A DNA stretch of 64,000 nucleotides from Albimonas pacifica (GCF_900113695.1 NZ_FOQH01000009.1:217941-281940); one strand, 5' to 3'; numbered from the stretch's first letter, positions 1 to 9,068 are shown. The notes: generated by a model not told the origin, from the letters alone. Numbers and translations are program-made.

Positions 1-2
1 CC

Positions 3-56
3 GCCGGCGAAGCCGCCATCCGCAACGCAGCCGGCGAAGCCGCCATCCGCAACGCC
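3..56 (+). repeat. 27-bp tandem duplication inside the methyltransferase frame
   Basis: Two consecutive 27-bp units (3-29 and 30-56) differ only at the last base, and the first eight bases of a further unit follow from 57. The unit is a multiple of three, so it adds a repeated nine-residue stretch (AGEAAIRNA) without breaking the frame. It lies between the expected THUMP domain and the catalytic domain. Confidence 0.9.
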
Positions 57-842
57 GCCGGCGACGGAACCGCCCGCGAGGCCTCCGGCGAGACCTTGGA
101 CGCGGACGGCCCCGCCCCCCTGCGCGTCATGGCCCGCATCGACAACGACCTCGTCACGATCAGCCTCGACGCCTCGGGCGAGCCCCTCCACCGCCGCGGC
201 CACAAGCCCGCCGTCGCCAAGGCCCCGATGCGCGAGACGCTGGCCGCGCTCTTCCTCCACGACTGCGGCTACGACGGGTCCGAGCCCCTGCTCGACCCGA
301 TGTGCGGCTCCGGCACCTTCGTGCTCGAGGCCGCCGAGCTCGCCGCCGGCCTCGCCCCCGGCCGCAGCCGCCCCTTCGCCTTCGAGCGTCTCGCCAGCTT
401 CGACCCCGCCGCCTGGGCCGGGATGAAGCGCGCCGCCGCCCCCTCCCCGGCCCCCGTGCCCGAGCGCCGCTTCCACGGCTCCGACCGCGACGACGGCGCG
501 ATCCGCGCCGCGACCGCCAACGCCGAGCGCGCGGGCCTCGGCGACTGGACCGAGTTCCGCCGCCTCGCCGTCTCCGACCTCGAGCGCCCCGCGGGCCCGC
601 CCGGCCTGGTGATGGTCAACCCGCCCTACGGCGCGCGCATCGGCGACAAGGGCCCGCTGAAGGGCCTGCACGCCGCCCTGGGCCGCACGCTTCTGGAGCG
701 CTTCTCCGGCTGGCGCGTGGGCCTCGTGACCTCCGAGGCCGACCTCGCCCGCGCCACCGGCCTGCCGTTCCTGCCCCCCGGCCCGCCGGTCCCCCACGGC
801 GGCCTCAAGGTGCGCCTGCACCGCACCGCGCCCCTGCCCTGA
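3..842 (+). CDS. THUMP-type class I SAM-dependent RNA methyltransferase (5' partial)
   Basis: The reading frame is open from the first bases of the window, so the N-terminus, probably the THUMP RNA-binding domain, lies upstream. The visible part is the C-terminal Rossmann methyltransferase domain of the RlmL/YcbY (COG0116) type. Motif I reads DPMCGSGTF and the catalytic motif IV reads NPPYG, the NPPY form used for amino-group methylation. The family acts on guanine N2 of rRNA or tRNA in the cytoplasm; the exact target cannot be read here. A TTG at 96 is an internal candidate start, but the conserved family sequence extends upstream of it. An exact 27-bp tandem duplication lies at the visible 5' end of the frame. 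Confidence 0.85.
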   Translation, partial: AGEAAIRNAAGEAAIRNAAGDGTAREASGETLDADGPAPLRVMARIDNDLVTISLDASGEPLHRRGHKPAVAKAPMRETLAALFLHDCGYDGSEPLLDPMCGSGTFVLEAAELAAGLAPGRSRPFAFERLASFDPAAWAGMKRAAAPSPAPVPERRFHGSDRDDGAIRAATANAERAGLGDWTEFRRLAVSDLERPAGPPGLVMVNPPYGARIGDKGPLKGLHAALGRTLLERFSGWRVGLVTSEADLARATGLPFLPPGPPVPHGGLKVRLHRTAPLP

Positions 843-950
843 GCTCGGGCGCCGACGCGGGCCCGCGCGCCCTGCGCCGGCCGGTCGAGCGGCTTGCGTC
901 GGCTCCTCTCCCGGCGCAGTCTCCGCCCCGAAATCCGGCCAACGGACCCT

Positions 951-958
951 TCGGGAGG
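951..958 (+). promoter_or_regulatory. Ribosome binding site of the aldehyde dehydrogenase gene
   Basis: A purine-rich GGGAGGAG sits six bases before the ATG at 965. It decides the start against the upstream-extended frame, which is open for several hundred bases only because of the high GC content. Confidence 0.8.
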
Positions 959-964
959 AGCCCC

Positions 965-2464
965 ATGAACCAGCACGCCCCCGCGCAGAGCGCCCTCGTC
1001 ACCTATCGCCACTTCATCGACGGGGCCGAGGTCGACCCCGCCGGCGGCGAATGGCTCGACAGCTCCGACCCCTACCGCGACGCGGTCTGGGCCAGGATCC
1101 CCCGCGGCACGGCCGCCGACGTGGACCTCGCCGTGAAGGCCGCCAGGCGCGCGATGGAGGAGGGCCCCTGGGCCACGATGTCCCCCTCCGCCCGCGGCAA
1201 GCTGATGCGCAGGCTGGGCGACCTCGTCGCGCAGAACGCCCGGGCGCTGGCCGAGGTCGAGGTCCGCGACAACGGCAAGCTGATGTCCGAGATGCTGGGC
1301 CAGCTCAACTACCACCCCGAGTGGTGGTATTATTACGCGGGCCTCGCCGACAAGATCGAGGGCGGCGTGGTCCCGATCGACAAGCCCGGCCACTTCGCCT
1401 TCACCGACCACGAGCCGGTGGGCGTGGTGGGCTGCCTGACCGCCTGGAACTCCCCCCTGCTCTTCGTGGCCTGGAAATGCGCCGCCGCCATCGCCGCCGG
1501 CTGCGCGGTGGTGGTGAAGCCCTCCGAGTTCGCCTCCGCCTCCACCCTCGAATTCGCCAGGCTCACCAAGGAGGCCGGCTTCCCCGACGGCGTCTTCAAC
1601 GTGGTCACGGGGCTCGGCGCCGAATGCGGCGCGGCCCTGGTCGACCACCCCGACGTCGCGAAGATCACCTTCACCGGCTCCGACGCCACCGGCCGGCTGA
1701 TCTACTCGCAGGCCGCGAAATCGATGAAGCGGGTGAGCCTCGAGCTCGGCGGCAAGTCCCCCAACATCATCTTCGAGGATGCCAACATCGACGCCGCCGT
1801 CGCCGGCGCCGTCTCGGGCATCTTCGCGGCCACCGGCCAGACCTGCATCGCGGGCTCCCGCCTGCTGGTGCAGAACTCGATCAAGGCCGAGGTGACCGCG
1901 AAGCTCGTGGAGATGGCGCGCTCGGCCAAGATCGGCGACCCGATGGCGCCCGAGACCAACATCGGCCCCGTCACCACGCCCCCCCAGCACGCCAAGATCC
2001 TCGACTACATCGAGGTGGCGAAGGCCGAGGGCGCCACGCTGATCGCCGGCGGCGCGGCCTCGGACGCCGGGCGCTGGTTCGTGCAGCCCACGATCTTCGC
2101 CGACGTGACCAACGACATGCGCATCGCGCAGGAGGAGGTCTTCGGCCCGGTCCTCTCGATCATCGGCTTCGACGACGAGGCGGAGGCCGTGCGCATCGGC
2201 AACGACGTGATCTACGGCCTCGCCGCGGGCGTGTGGACCCGCGACATCGGCCGCGCCCACCGGATGGCGAAGGCGCTGAAGGCCGGCACGGTCTGGATCA
2301 ACACCTACCGCGCGATCAGCTACATGATGCCCTTCGGCGGCATGAAGCACTCCGGCCTCGGCCGCGAGAGCGGCATCGACGCGATCAAGGAATACCTCGA
2401 GACCAAGGCCGTCTGGATCTCCACCTCCGACGCCGCCCCCGGCAACCCGTTCGTGATGCGCTGA
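965..2464 (+). CDS. NAD(P)-dependent aldehyde dehydrogenase
   Basis: A 499-residue protein of normal aldehyde dehydrogenase superfamily length. It should oxidise an aldehyde to the carboxylate through a thiohemiacetal on cysteine. The general base is Glu260 in LELGGKSPN, and the nucleophile is Cys294 in TGQTCIAGS. The C-terminal segment contains EEVFGPVLS and the conserved PFGGMKHSGLGRE loop. The start is set by a strong GGGAGGAG site. The gene stands alone between the methyltransferase and a palindromic repeat, so context does not reveal the substrate. It might serve the catabolic cluster ten kilobases away, but nothing here shows that. Confidence 0.9.
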   Translation: MNQHAPAQSALVTYRHFIDGAEVDPAGGEWLDSSDPYRDAVWARIPRGTAADVDLAVKAARRAMEEGPWATMSPSARGKLMRRLGDLVAQNARALAEVEVRDNGKLMSEMLGQLNYHPEWWYYYAGLADKIEGGVVPIDKPGHFAFTDHEPVGVVGCLTAWNSPLLFVAWKCAAAIAAGCAVVVKPSEFASASTLEFARLTKEAGFPDGVFNVVTGLGAECGAALVDHPDVAKITFTGSDATGRLIYSQAAKSMKRVSLELGGKSPNIIFEDANIDAAVAGAVSGIFAATGQTCIAGSRLLVQNSIKAEVTAKLVEMARSAKIGDPMAPETNIGPVTTPPQHAKILDYIEVAKAEGATLIAGGAASDAGRWFVQPTIFADVTNDMRIAQEEVFGPVLSIIGFDDEAEAVRIGNDVIYGLAAGVWTRDIGRAHRMAKALKAGTVWINTYRAISYMMPFGGMKHSGLGRESGIDAIKEYLETKAVWISTSDAAPGNPFVMR

Positions 2465-2529
2465 CCCCGGGCCGCGGGCCCTCGGCCCGCCCTGCCCATC
2501 CCGCGCCCCGGCCCGCCGCAAGCGCGCCG

Positions 2530-2768
2530 GGGCGCGACGCCGGCCATGCCTCGCCAAGCGCCTGTTCTCCGGAGCCGTCCGTCGCGGATGCCGATCAGAG
2601 CGAGTCGCCCCCGGGGGTCAAGGATCGCGCAGCGACCCCGCGAAGCGGGGCTCGTCCTTGACCCCCGGGGGCGACTCGCTCAGGCATCAGACGCGATGGA
2701 CGGCTCCGGAGGACAGGCGCGTGGCTTGTTCTTGGGTGAGTCAGGAGCCCGCCGGAGGCTCCTCCATC
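2530..2768 (+). repeat. Dispersed palindromic element, copy A
   Basis: This complete copy fills most of the 2465-2849 gap between two convergent genes. Outer arms (2557-2585 and about 2696-2722) carry GCGCCTGTTCTCCGGAGCC and its near complement. Inner arms of 27 bp flank the centre and are exactly complementary, ending in GGTCAAGGA / TCCTTGACC. The centre holds a small hairpin CCCCGC-GAA-GCGGGG. A conserved tail (GTGAGTCAGGAGCC) follows, and a GGGGCGCGACGCCGGCC flank precedes it, also present at copy B. It may act as a 3'-end structure or be a non-autonomous mobile element. Confidence 0.85.
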
Positions 2769-2849
2769 CGCCCGTTCTTCCTATCGCCCGAGACGGGCGC
2801 CCCGCAGCCAAGCCCGCCCGCAGGGCGCCTGCAGACCGCTCGCCCGCCT

Positions 2850-3257
2850 TCAGTCCCACCACCGGTCGATCGTCGCGATGCGCTCGTCCGACCAGCCGAA
2901 GTGGTGGGCCAGCTCGTGCACCAGCACATGGGCGACCAGCGCCTCCAGCGTCACGTCCCCGCGGTCGATCCATTCGTCGAGGATCGGCCGGCGGTAGAGC
3001 CACACCGTGTCCGGCGGCCCCGGCAGGTCGTCGTGGCGCCGCTCGGTCAGGGCGACGCCGTCGTAAAGGCCGGTCAGCTCGAACGGATCCTCGATGCCGA
3101 GGTCGTCGAGCACCTCCTGCGAGGCGAAGTCCTCGACGCGCAGCAGGAACGGCCCCGCCGCCTGCAGCGCCCAGTCGGGCAGCGCCGCGACCGCCGCCTC
3201 GGCCAGGCGCTGCACGTCCTCGAGCGAGGGCGCGAGGCCCGTCTGCGCGCCGCTCAC
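2850..3257 (-). CDS. Zincin-like metallopeptidase family protein
   Basis: A small protein of 135 residues with the zinc-binding signature HELAHHFGWSD near its C-terminus. This is typical of the short bacterial zincin-like family (COG3824) found next to housekeeping genes; its substrate is unknown. The frame can be extended to an ATG at 3350, but that extension is low-complexity. A GTG at 3257 preceded by GGGAGG at normal spacing gives the usual family length, so this start is preferred. It has no signal peptide and is expected in the cytoplasm. It is transcribed in the same direction as the DUF1697 and hemF genes, separated by about 330 bases. Confidence 0.75.
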   Translation of the reverse strand: MSGAQTGLAPSLEDVQRLAEAAVAALPDWALQAAGPFLLRVEDFASQEVLDDLGIEDPFELTGLYDGVALTERRHDDLPGPPDTVWLYRRPILDEWIDRGDVTLEALVAHVLVHELAHHFGWSDERIATIDRWWD

Positions 3258-3589
3258 CGGCCCCGCCTCCCGGCCCGTGCCGCGCCCGCGCGCGCCTTGC
3301 CTGCGGCCTTCGCCCTGGCGGCCATCGCCTCCTCCGTCTTCGGCTTGCATCTCCCGCGCACTCGGCGACGGATGGCGGACGAGGTCAAGGGGCGGGCCCG
3401 CGGCCCCGGGCTGCGCATCGCGCAGCCGCCCCGACCCTCCGGCCTCCGGCCCGCCCCGGGGCGCCGGCGAAGGCCCGTCGCCGCGGCGGGGCGGAGGCGG
3501 GCGTCGCGTCCTCAGGCTTCCGGGGCCTCTCCCGCCTCCATGCGCTGGCCTGCGAGCCCAGGGCCGCGGTCCCGCCTCGCCGGACGCCC
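3258..3589. other. GC-rich gap without a recognised gene
   Basis: Only GC-driven open frames cover this stretch between the DUF1697 gene and the metallopeptidase gene. Neither a convincing protein nor a terminator hairpin with a T-run was seen. Confidence 0.5.
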
Positions 3590-4126
3590 TCAGCCCTCGC
3601 GGGCGAGGTCCAGCAGCCGGGCCAGCACGCTCGCCTTGCGGGCGGTGGCGGGCACGCCCAGCGCCGCCTCGGCGCCGGGCGCGAATTTCGAGCGGCCGAC
3701 GCCCGCGGGCGCGTGCAGCGCCAGCCAGCGCCCCTCCAGCCGCCAGGCCTCGCCGGGGGCGGCCAGCGCCGCCAGCCGCTCCAGCCTCGGCGCAGGGGGC
3801 GGGGCGGCGGTCACCCAGACATGGGTCTCCTCCCGCGGCCAGCCGGGGGGGAGCGCGTCGAGGATCGCGGCCAGGGTCCCGACCTCCAGCGCCATGGCGG
3901 CGGGGGCGAAGCCCGCGCGCGCCGCCACGGCGGCGCAGACGCGCTCGGCGAGCGGTCCGGCCGCCGTCTCCTCGTGGTCGAAGACCGCGTTGCCGGACTG
4001 GATCAGGGTGCGCGGGTTGCGCGCGCCGCTCTCGACGAGGGCTGCGCGCAGCTCGGCCATGGGCAGCCGGCCATGGCCGCCGACATTGACCCCGCGCAGC
4101 AGCAGGACCCAGCGGGTCAGGGCCAC
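3590..4126 (-). CDS. DUF1697 domain protein
   Basis: A 178-residue protein matching the DUF1697 pattern. It starts WVLLLRGVNVGGHGRLPMA and continues with the typical IQSGNAVF segment and a C-terminal GRSKF motif. The biochemical function of the family is not established. The GTG start overlaps the end of hemF by ten bases, indicating translational coupling in one operon. A much longer upstream frame exists but runs antisense-like through hemF and is not coding. Confidence 0.8.
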   Translation of the reverse strand: MALTRWVLLLRGVNVGGHGRLPMAELRAALVESGARNPRTLIQSGNAVFDHEETAAGPLAERVCAAVAARAGFAPAAMALEVGTLAAILDALPPGWPREETHVWVTAAPPPAPRLERLAALAAPGEAWRLEGRWLALHAPAGVGRSKFAPGAEAALGVPATARKASVLARLLDLAREG

Positions 4127-5034
4127 TTCGCCTCGGGGGGCATCGACATCAGCACCGCCTCGATGTTGTGCCCCGTCTCCAGCCCGAAGCGGGTGCCGCG
4201 GTCCCACACGAGGTTGAACTCGGCGTAGCGGCCGCGGCGGATCAGCTGGTGCTCGCGGTCCTCGGGGGTCCAGGGCTCGGCCCGGCGCCGCTCGGTGATC
4301 GGCAGGAAGGCGTCGAGGAAAGCCCGCCCCACGTCCTGCGTGAAGGCGAAATCCGCCTCCCAGTCGCCGGTGCACAGGTCGTCGTAGAAGATCCCGCCCA
4401 CGCCCCGCGGCTCGCGCCGGTGGCGGTTGAAGAAATACTCGTCCGCCCAGGCCTTGAAGCGGGGGTAATAGGCCGGGTCGTGCCGGTCGCAGGCGGCCTT
4501 CAGCACGCCGTGGAAGAAGGCGGTGTCCGCCGCCACCTCCCGCATGGGATTGAGGTCGGAGCCGCCCCCGAACCACCAGGCCGTCGGGGTCCAGAACATC
4601 CGCGTGTTCATGTGCACCGCCGGACATTTCGGCGAGCGCATGTGCGCCACCAGGCTGACGCCCGAGGCCCAGAACCGCGGATCCTCGGCCAGCCCCGGGA
4701 TCTCGCGCCGCGCGCTGAGGCTGCGCTGGGCCTGCTCGCCCAGCCGCCCGTGCACGGCCGAGACGTTGACCCCCACCTTCTCGAAGAGCCGCCCCCCGCG
4801 CATCACCGACATCAGCCCGCCGCCGCCCTCGGATCCGTCCTCGGATTCGCGCCGCGTCTCGGTGCGCTCGAACCGGCCGGGGGGCAGGTGCGAATGCGGG
4901 CCGTCGGGGAACGCCTCGGCCTGCGCGTCCTCCAGCGCCTCGAAGGCGGCGCAGATGCGGTCGCGCAGGGCGGCGAACCAGTCGGCCGCGCGTGTCTTTT
5001 CGGCCTCGCCGACCGGCTGAATCGTCAGGGTCAC
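4117..5034 (-). CDS. hemF: Oxygen-dependent coproporphyrinogen III oxidase
   Basis: A 305-residue enzyme, close to the 299 residues of the E. coli protein. It oxidatively decarboxylates two propionates of coproporphyrinogen III to give protoporphyrinogen IX in heme and chlorophyll synthesis. Diagnostic blocks are GVNVSAVHG, VHMNTRMFW, WWFGGGSDLNP, GGIFYDDL and the C-terminal FGLETGHNIEAVLMSMPPE. The start chosen is a GTG behind GGGAGGA; an ATG 30 bases upstream lacks a comparable site. It is the first gene of a minus-strand pair with the DUF1697 gene and faces the divergent ABC exporter. Confidence 0.95.
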   Translation of the reverse strand: MTLTIQPVGEAEKTRAADWFAALRDRICAAFEALEDAQAEAFPDGPHSHLPPGRFERTETRRESEDGSEGGGGLMSVMRGGRLFEKVGVNVSAVHGRLGEQAQRSLSARREIPGLAEDPRFWASGVSLVAHMRSPKCPAVHMNTRMFWTPTAWWFGGGSDLNPMREVAADTAFFHGVLKAACDRHDPAYYPRFKAWADEYFFNRHRREPRGVGGIFYDDLCTGDWEADFAFTQDVGRAFLDAFLPITERRRAEPWTPEDREHQLIRRGRYAEFNLVWDRGTRFGLETGHNIEAVLMSMPPEAKWP

Positions 5035-5259
5035 GAAACGTCCTCCCGTTTGTCGTTGATCCATTACGTTTCCTCGCTAGCTTCGCGCAACCTCGCCGAG
5101 GCCCCGCGATTCCTGCGGGGCGTGCCGGCGCGGTCGGCGGCGCGGCATCCTCTCCCCCTTCTCGGCCCCTTGCGGGCGCCGGCCCCGTCCCTGCGGCCTT
5201 TCCCGGTCCGTTCCCCCATCCCGCGCGCCCGGCGCGCGAAACCCGTTTCGGAGAGCCCG
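5035..5259. promoter_or_regulatory. Divergent promoter region between hemF and the ABC exporter
   Basis: About 225 bases separate two divergent genes, so both promoters must lie here. A TTGAT half-site near 5055 recalls half an FNR box, but the second half is absent. No clear operator could be assigned. Confidence 0.4.
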
Positions 5260-7122
5260 ATGCTCCCCCTCTACCGTCGCCTCCGCGACCTCGCGGACCC
5301 ATTCGTCGCCTACGAGGCGAAGACCCCGCCCGACCGCTACTGGCCCTTCATGTGGTCGATGCTCTCGCCCCTGAAGCGCCCGATGCTGGCGGCGGGAGGC
5401 TTGGGCGTGTGCGTCGCGATCATCGAGACCTCGCTGATCTGGTACGCGGGCCGGCTGGTGGACATGCTGGCCCAGGTCGGCGCCGAACAGGGGGCCGAGG
5501 CGCTGTGGTCCGCCCGCGGGCTGGAGCTGGCCTTCGTCGCCCTGCTGATCGTCACCGTGCGCCCGCTCGCCATCGGGGCGCAGATGGCCACGCTCGACAT
5601 GCTGGTGGGGGTGAACGCGCTGGCGCTGGTGCGCTGGCGGGCGCATCGCCACGTGCTGGGCCAGTCGGCGAGCTTCTTCCAGAACGACTTCGCCGGGCGC
5701 ATCGCCAACCGCATCGTGCAGACCGCTCCCGCGGTGGAGGAAAGCGCCTTCGGCGCGCTGGAGGGGATCGTCTACTTCTGCTCCTACGTGATCGGCGCGC
5801 TGCTGGTGCTCGGCCAGGCGGACGCGCGGCTGGCGATCCCGATCCTGATCTGGCTGGTGGTCTACGCCACGATCCTGCGCATCCTCGTCCCCCGCATGTC
5901 CCATGCGGCGGAGGAGAGCTCGAAGGGCCGCTCGGCGCTGACCGGCAAGATCGTGGACGCCTACACCAACATCCAGACCGTGAAGCTCTTCGCCCACGGC
6001 AAGCGGGAGCTCGACCTCGCCCGCGAGGCGATCGAGGACCTGCGCGAGCGCGACGGGCGCGAGATGGCGCTGATGTCGATCATGTCCTTCTCGCTGGCCC
6101 TGACCGGGGGCGTGCTGATCGTGGGCGCGCTGGGCACGGCGGTCTGGCTGTGGTCGATCGGCGAGACGACGCTGGGCGCGGTCTCGGCGGCCTCGGCGCT
6201 GGTGCTGCGGCTGAACGCCATGATGGGCTGGATCATGTGGGTCACCTCCCAGCTCTTCCGCTTCGCCGGCACCATCGCCGAGGGGATGATCACCATCTCC
6301 AGGCCCCACGAGATCGTGGACGTCCCCGACGCCTCCGAGCTGGTCCTGCCTGAGGGCGAGATCCGCTTCGAGGGCCTGCGCCACCGCTACGGGCGCCAGG
6401 CGGGGGGCCTCGACGGCATCGACCTGACCCTCCGCCCGGGCGAGCGGGTGGGGCTGGTCGGCCGCTCGGGCGCGGGCAAGTCCTCGCTGGTCAACCTGCT
6501 GCTGCGCTTCCACGACGTGGAGGAGGGGCGGATCCTGCTCGACGGCCAGGACGTGGCCCTGGTCACGCAGGATTCCTTGCGCAACGCCATCGGCATGGTC
6601 ACCCAGGACACCTCGCTCCTGCACCGCTCGGTGCGCGAGAACATCCTCTACGGCCGCCCCGACGCGTCGGAGGCGGAGATGCACGCCGCCGCCGCGCGCG
6701 TCTCGGCCCACGAGTTCATCCTCGGCCTCGAGGACTCGGCCGGCCGGCGCGGCTACGACGCCCATGTGGGCGAGCGGGGGGTGAAGCTCTCGGGCGGCCA
6801 GCGGCAGCGGATCGCGCTGGCCCGCGTGGTGCTCAAGGACGCGCCGATCCTGGTGCTGGACGAGGCGACCTCGGCGCTCGACTCCGAGGCCGAGGCCGCG
6901 ATCCAGGAGGCGATGGAGGAGCTGATGCAGGGCAAGACGGTGATCGCCATCGCCCACCGCCTGTCCACCATCGCCTCGATGGACCGGATCGTGGTGCTGG
7001 ACGCGGGCCGCATCGCCGAGCAGGGCACGCATGGGGCGCTGCTCGCCCGCGGCGGCCTCTACGCCGGCTTCTGGGCGCGGCAGTCGGGCGGCTTCCTGGG
7101 CGAGGACGCGGCCGCCGAATAG
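5260..7122 (+). CDS. ABC exporter, fused permease-ATPase (MsbA/AtmA-like)
   Basis: A 620-residue half-transporter expected to work as a homodimer in the inner membrane. The first 330 or so residues hold about six membrane segments of the type I exporter fold. The ATPase domain follows with Walker A GRSGAGKSS, signature LSGGQRQRIALARV, Walker B ILVLDEATSALDSE and the H-loop AIAHRLST. The substrate may be lipid, peptide or an Fe-S/glutathione conjugate; sequence alone does not decide. The ATG at 5260 follows a GGAGAG site. Transcription ends at a strong hairpin shared with the convergent dctM gene. Confidence 0.85.
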   Translation: MLPLYRRLRDLADPFVAYEAKTPPDRYWPFMWSMLSPLKRPMLAAGGLGVCVAIIETSLIWYAGRLVDMLAQVGAEQGAEALWSARGLELAFVALLIVTVRPLAIGAQMATLDMLVGVNALALVRWRAHRHVLGQSASFFQNDFAGRIANRIVQTAPAVEESAFGALEGIVYFCSYVIGALLVLGQADARLAIPILIWLVVYATILRILVPRMSHAAEESSKGRSALTGKIVDAYTNIQTVKLFAHGKRELDLAREAIEDLRERDGREMALMSIMSFSLALTGGVLIVGALGTAVWLWSIGETTLGAVSAASALVLRLNAMMGWIMWVTSQLFRFAGTIAEGMITISRPHEIVDVPDASELVLPEGEIRFEGLRHRYGRQAGGLDGIDLTLRPGERVGLVGRSGAGKSSLVNLLLRFHDVEEGRILLDGQDVALVTQDSLRNAIGMVTQDTSLLHRSVRENILYGRPDASEAEMHAAAARVSAHEFILGLEDSAGRRGYDAHVGERGVKLSGGQRQRIALARVVLKDAPILVLDEATSALDSEAEAAIQEAMEELMQGKTVIAIAHRLSTIASMDRIVVLDAGRIAEQGTHGALLARGGLYAGFWARQSGGFLGEDAAAE

Positions 7123-7138
7123 GCCCCGCGCAGGGCCG

Positions 7139-7187
7139 GAACGAAAACCGCCCGCCCCGGGGGACCGGGGCGGGCGGCGTCGTTTCA
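7139..7187. terminator. Bidirectional terminator between the ABC exporter and dctM
   Basis: A perfect stem CCGCCCGCCCCGG / CCGGGGCGGGCGG closes a GGGA loop. It is flanked by an A-rich side (AACGAAAA) and by TCGTTT, so it can act in both directions between the convergent genes. Confidence 0.8.
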
Positions 7188-7202
7188 GGCGGGCGGGGAA
7201 GA

Positions 7203-8513
7203 TCAGTTCCCCATCATCTCCGGCAGGAACAGGATCACGTCCGGGAACACCGCCAGGATGGCGAGCACGAACAGGTCCATCACCAGGAACCAGAACACGC
7301 CGCGGAAGATCTGCGTCGTGGAGACGAGGTTGCCGACCACGCCCTTGATGACGAACACGTTCATGCCGATGGGCGGCGTGATCATGCCGATCTCGAGCAG
7401 CTTGCACAGCACCACGCCGAACCACACCAGGCTCCACCCCGCGTCGCCCACGATCGGCAGCACGATCGGCAGGGTCAGCAGCATCGCGCCCAGCGGCTCG
7501 AGGAACATGCCCATCAGCAGGTAGATGAGCACGATGCCCAGCAGCAGCATCGCCGGCGAGGCGCCGATGGTCAGCACCGACTCCGAGATGTAGTCGCCCG
7601 CCCCCGAGAGGGTCAGGAACCGGGTCAGCAGCGTCGCGCCGATGGCGATCACGATCAGGGCGGCGGTGGCGGTCACCGTCTCCTCGCCGGCCTTGCGGAA
7701 CCGGCCCCAGCTCAGCTCGCCCTGCAGCGCGGCGACGATGCAGGCCAGGAACGCGCCGATGGCGCCGGCCTCGGTCGGGGTGAACACGCCGCCGAACAGG
7801 CCGCCGAAGATGCCCAGCATCACCAGCAGGATCGGCCAGGTGTCCTTGAGCGCGGCCAGCTTCTCCGACATCGGCTCGGCGCCAGTGTAGGGGGGGGCCA
7901 GGTTGGGGTTCAGCTTCACCCGCACCAGCACCACGATGACGTAGCCGATGCCCGAGATGATGCCCGCCGAGATGCCGCCCAGGAACAGCTCCGAGATCGG
8001 CTGCTGGGAGATCACGCCGTAAAGGATCAGGATGATCGAGGGCGGGATCAGCGCGCCGATGGTGCCCGCGACGGCGACCGTGCCCGTGGCGAGCTCGGCG
8101 TCGTACTTCTGCTTCATCATCTCCGGGACGGCGATGCGCCCCATCGCGGCCGAACAGGCGATGGACGAGCCCGAGACGGCCGCGAAGCCGGCCGAGCCGA
8201 AGATCGCCGCGATGGCGAGCCCGCCCGGCAGCGCCGCGGTCCAGACCTTGGCCGCGTGGAACATGCCCCTTGTGAGGTTGGTGTGATAGCAGATGAACCC
8301 GAGCATCAGGAACATCGGCACCGAGCTCAGCACCCAGTTGGCCGCGAACTGGTAGGGCATCACCGCGAGCGCGCCCCAGGCGACGCGCCAGCTCATCAGA
8401 TACCAAAGGCCCCCGAAGCTGACCGCGATCAGCGAGAAGCCGATGGGCACCCGCAGCGCGATCAGGAAGAACAGGATCCCGAGGCCGGCGAGGCCGATTT
8501 CGACGTCACTCAT
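7203..8513 (-). CDS. dctM: TRAP transporter large permease subunit (DctM)
   Basis: A 436-residue, highly hydrophobic protein with about twelve membrane segments, the normal size for the DctM channel subunit. It carries substrate inward with a sodium or proton gradient, together with DctQ and a periplasmic DctP protein. The N-terminus shows the typical short first helix followed by ALRVPIGFSL. The ATG overlaps the end of dctQ by eight bases, so the two are translationally coupled. It is the last gene of a five-gene minus-strand transport operon. Confidence 0.93.
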   Translation of the reverse strand: MSDVEIGLAGLGILFFLIALRVPIGFSLIAVSFGGLWYLMSWRVAWGALAVMPYQFAANWVLSSVPMFLMLGFICYHTNLTRGMFHAAKVWTAALPGGLAIAAIFGSAGFAAVSGSSIACSAAMGRIAVPEMMKQKYDAELATGTVAVAGTIGALIPPSIILILYGVISQQPISELFLGGISAGIISGIGYVIVVLVRVKLNPNLAPPYTGAEPMSEKLAALKDTWPILLVMLGIFGGLFGGVFTPTEAGAIGAFLACIVAALQGELSWGRFRKAGEETVTATAALIVIAIGATLLTRFLTLSGAGDYISESVLTIGASPAMLLLGIVLIYLLMGMFLEPLGAMLLTLPIVLPIVGDAGWSLVWFGVVLCKLLEIGMITPPIGMNVFVIKGVVGNLVSTTQIFRGVFWFLVMDLFVLAILAVFPDVILFLPEMMGN

Positions 8514-9036
8514 TGAAAGCCTCCGGGTCGTGCTGGGCGATGACGAAGGGGCGCCCGACGATCAGGCAGATCAGTTTCCAGGCGGAGGCGAGCACCATCA
8601 GCCCGCAGCCCAGCGGAACCGCGAAATAGCTGGGCCAGATCGGGATCGTCACGATCCCCTGCTGCAGGGCCGCGCCGGACTCGAACTTGTCGACCGCCTC
8701 GCCCCAGCCGCGCACGGTCAGCAGCCCGAAGGCCACCACCGCGATCAGGCTCGCCAGCCCCGCCAGCGAGGGCTGCATCCCCTTGGGCAGCAGGTCCGAG
8801 ACCACCTCGACCGAGATGTTCGCGTCCCGCGCCTCGGAGACCGCCAGCGATCCGAAGGCCAGGATCACCATGTAGTAGTTCGACACGACGGTGATGGTGC
8901 CTTCCACCGGCATGTTGAACAGGAACCGCCCCAGCACATCGCACACGATGTGCACCATCATCAGCACGACGCAGGCGAGGCCCGTCAGCCCCGCCAGCGA
9001 TACAAGCTTCGTCAGGATCCATTCGATCCGCTTCAT
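8506..9036 (-). CDS. dctQ: TRAP transporter small permease subunit (DctQ)
   Basis: A 176-residue four-helix membrane protein with the usual DctQ features: a first helix ending in RFLFNMPVEG, then a second and third helix around SEARDANISVEVV. It bridges the DctM channel and the binding protein. It lies directly after the third binding-protein gene and overlaps dctM. A GC-rich hairpin (9069-9107) separates it from the dctP genes and may lower its expression relative to them. Confidence 0.9.
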   Translation of the reverse strand: MKRIEWILTKLVSLAGLTGLACVVLMMVHIVCDVLGRFLFNMPVEGTITVVSNYYMVILAFGSLAVSEARDANISVEVVSDLLPKGMQPSLAGLASLIAVVAFGLLTVRGWGEAVDKFESGAALQQGIVTIPIWPSYFAVPLGCGLMVLASAWKLICLIVGRPFVIAQHDPEAFNE

Positions 9037-9068
9037 CGGCTACCCCGCCGTCCTAGGTTGAAATGAAA

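Noticed and set aside
626..2557. Long minus-strand frame of 643 codons opposite the aldehyde dehydrogenase
   Set aside because: It is the GC-driven mirror of a real gene. The residue make-up is Arg/Gly/Ala/Asp-rich without any domain, and the plus-strand protein has all catalytic motifs.
2546..2860. Frames through the palindromic elements that give similar peptides at each copy
   Set aside because: Shared peptides such as RSRPSRMPIRASRP come from the shared DNA. The frames are not kept consistently, and the inverted arms constrain the DNA, not a protein.
5040..5065. FNR box upstream of hemF
   Set aside because: TTGAT occurs, but the matching ATCAA half at four bases distance is absent.
5077..8406. 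Minus-strand frame of 1109 codons across the ABC exporter and dctM
   Set aside because: It runs antisense through one gene and in a wrong frame through another, ignores a strong terminator and has no recognisable domain.
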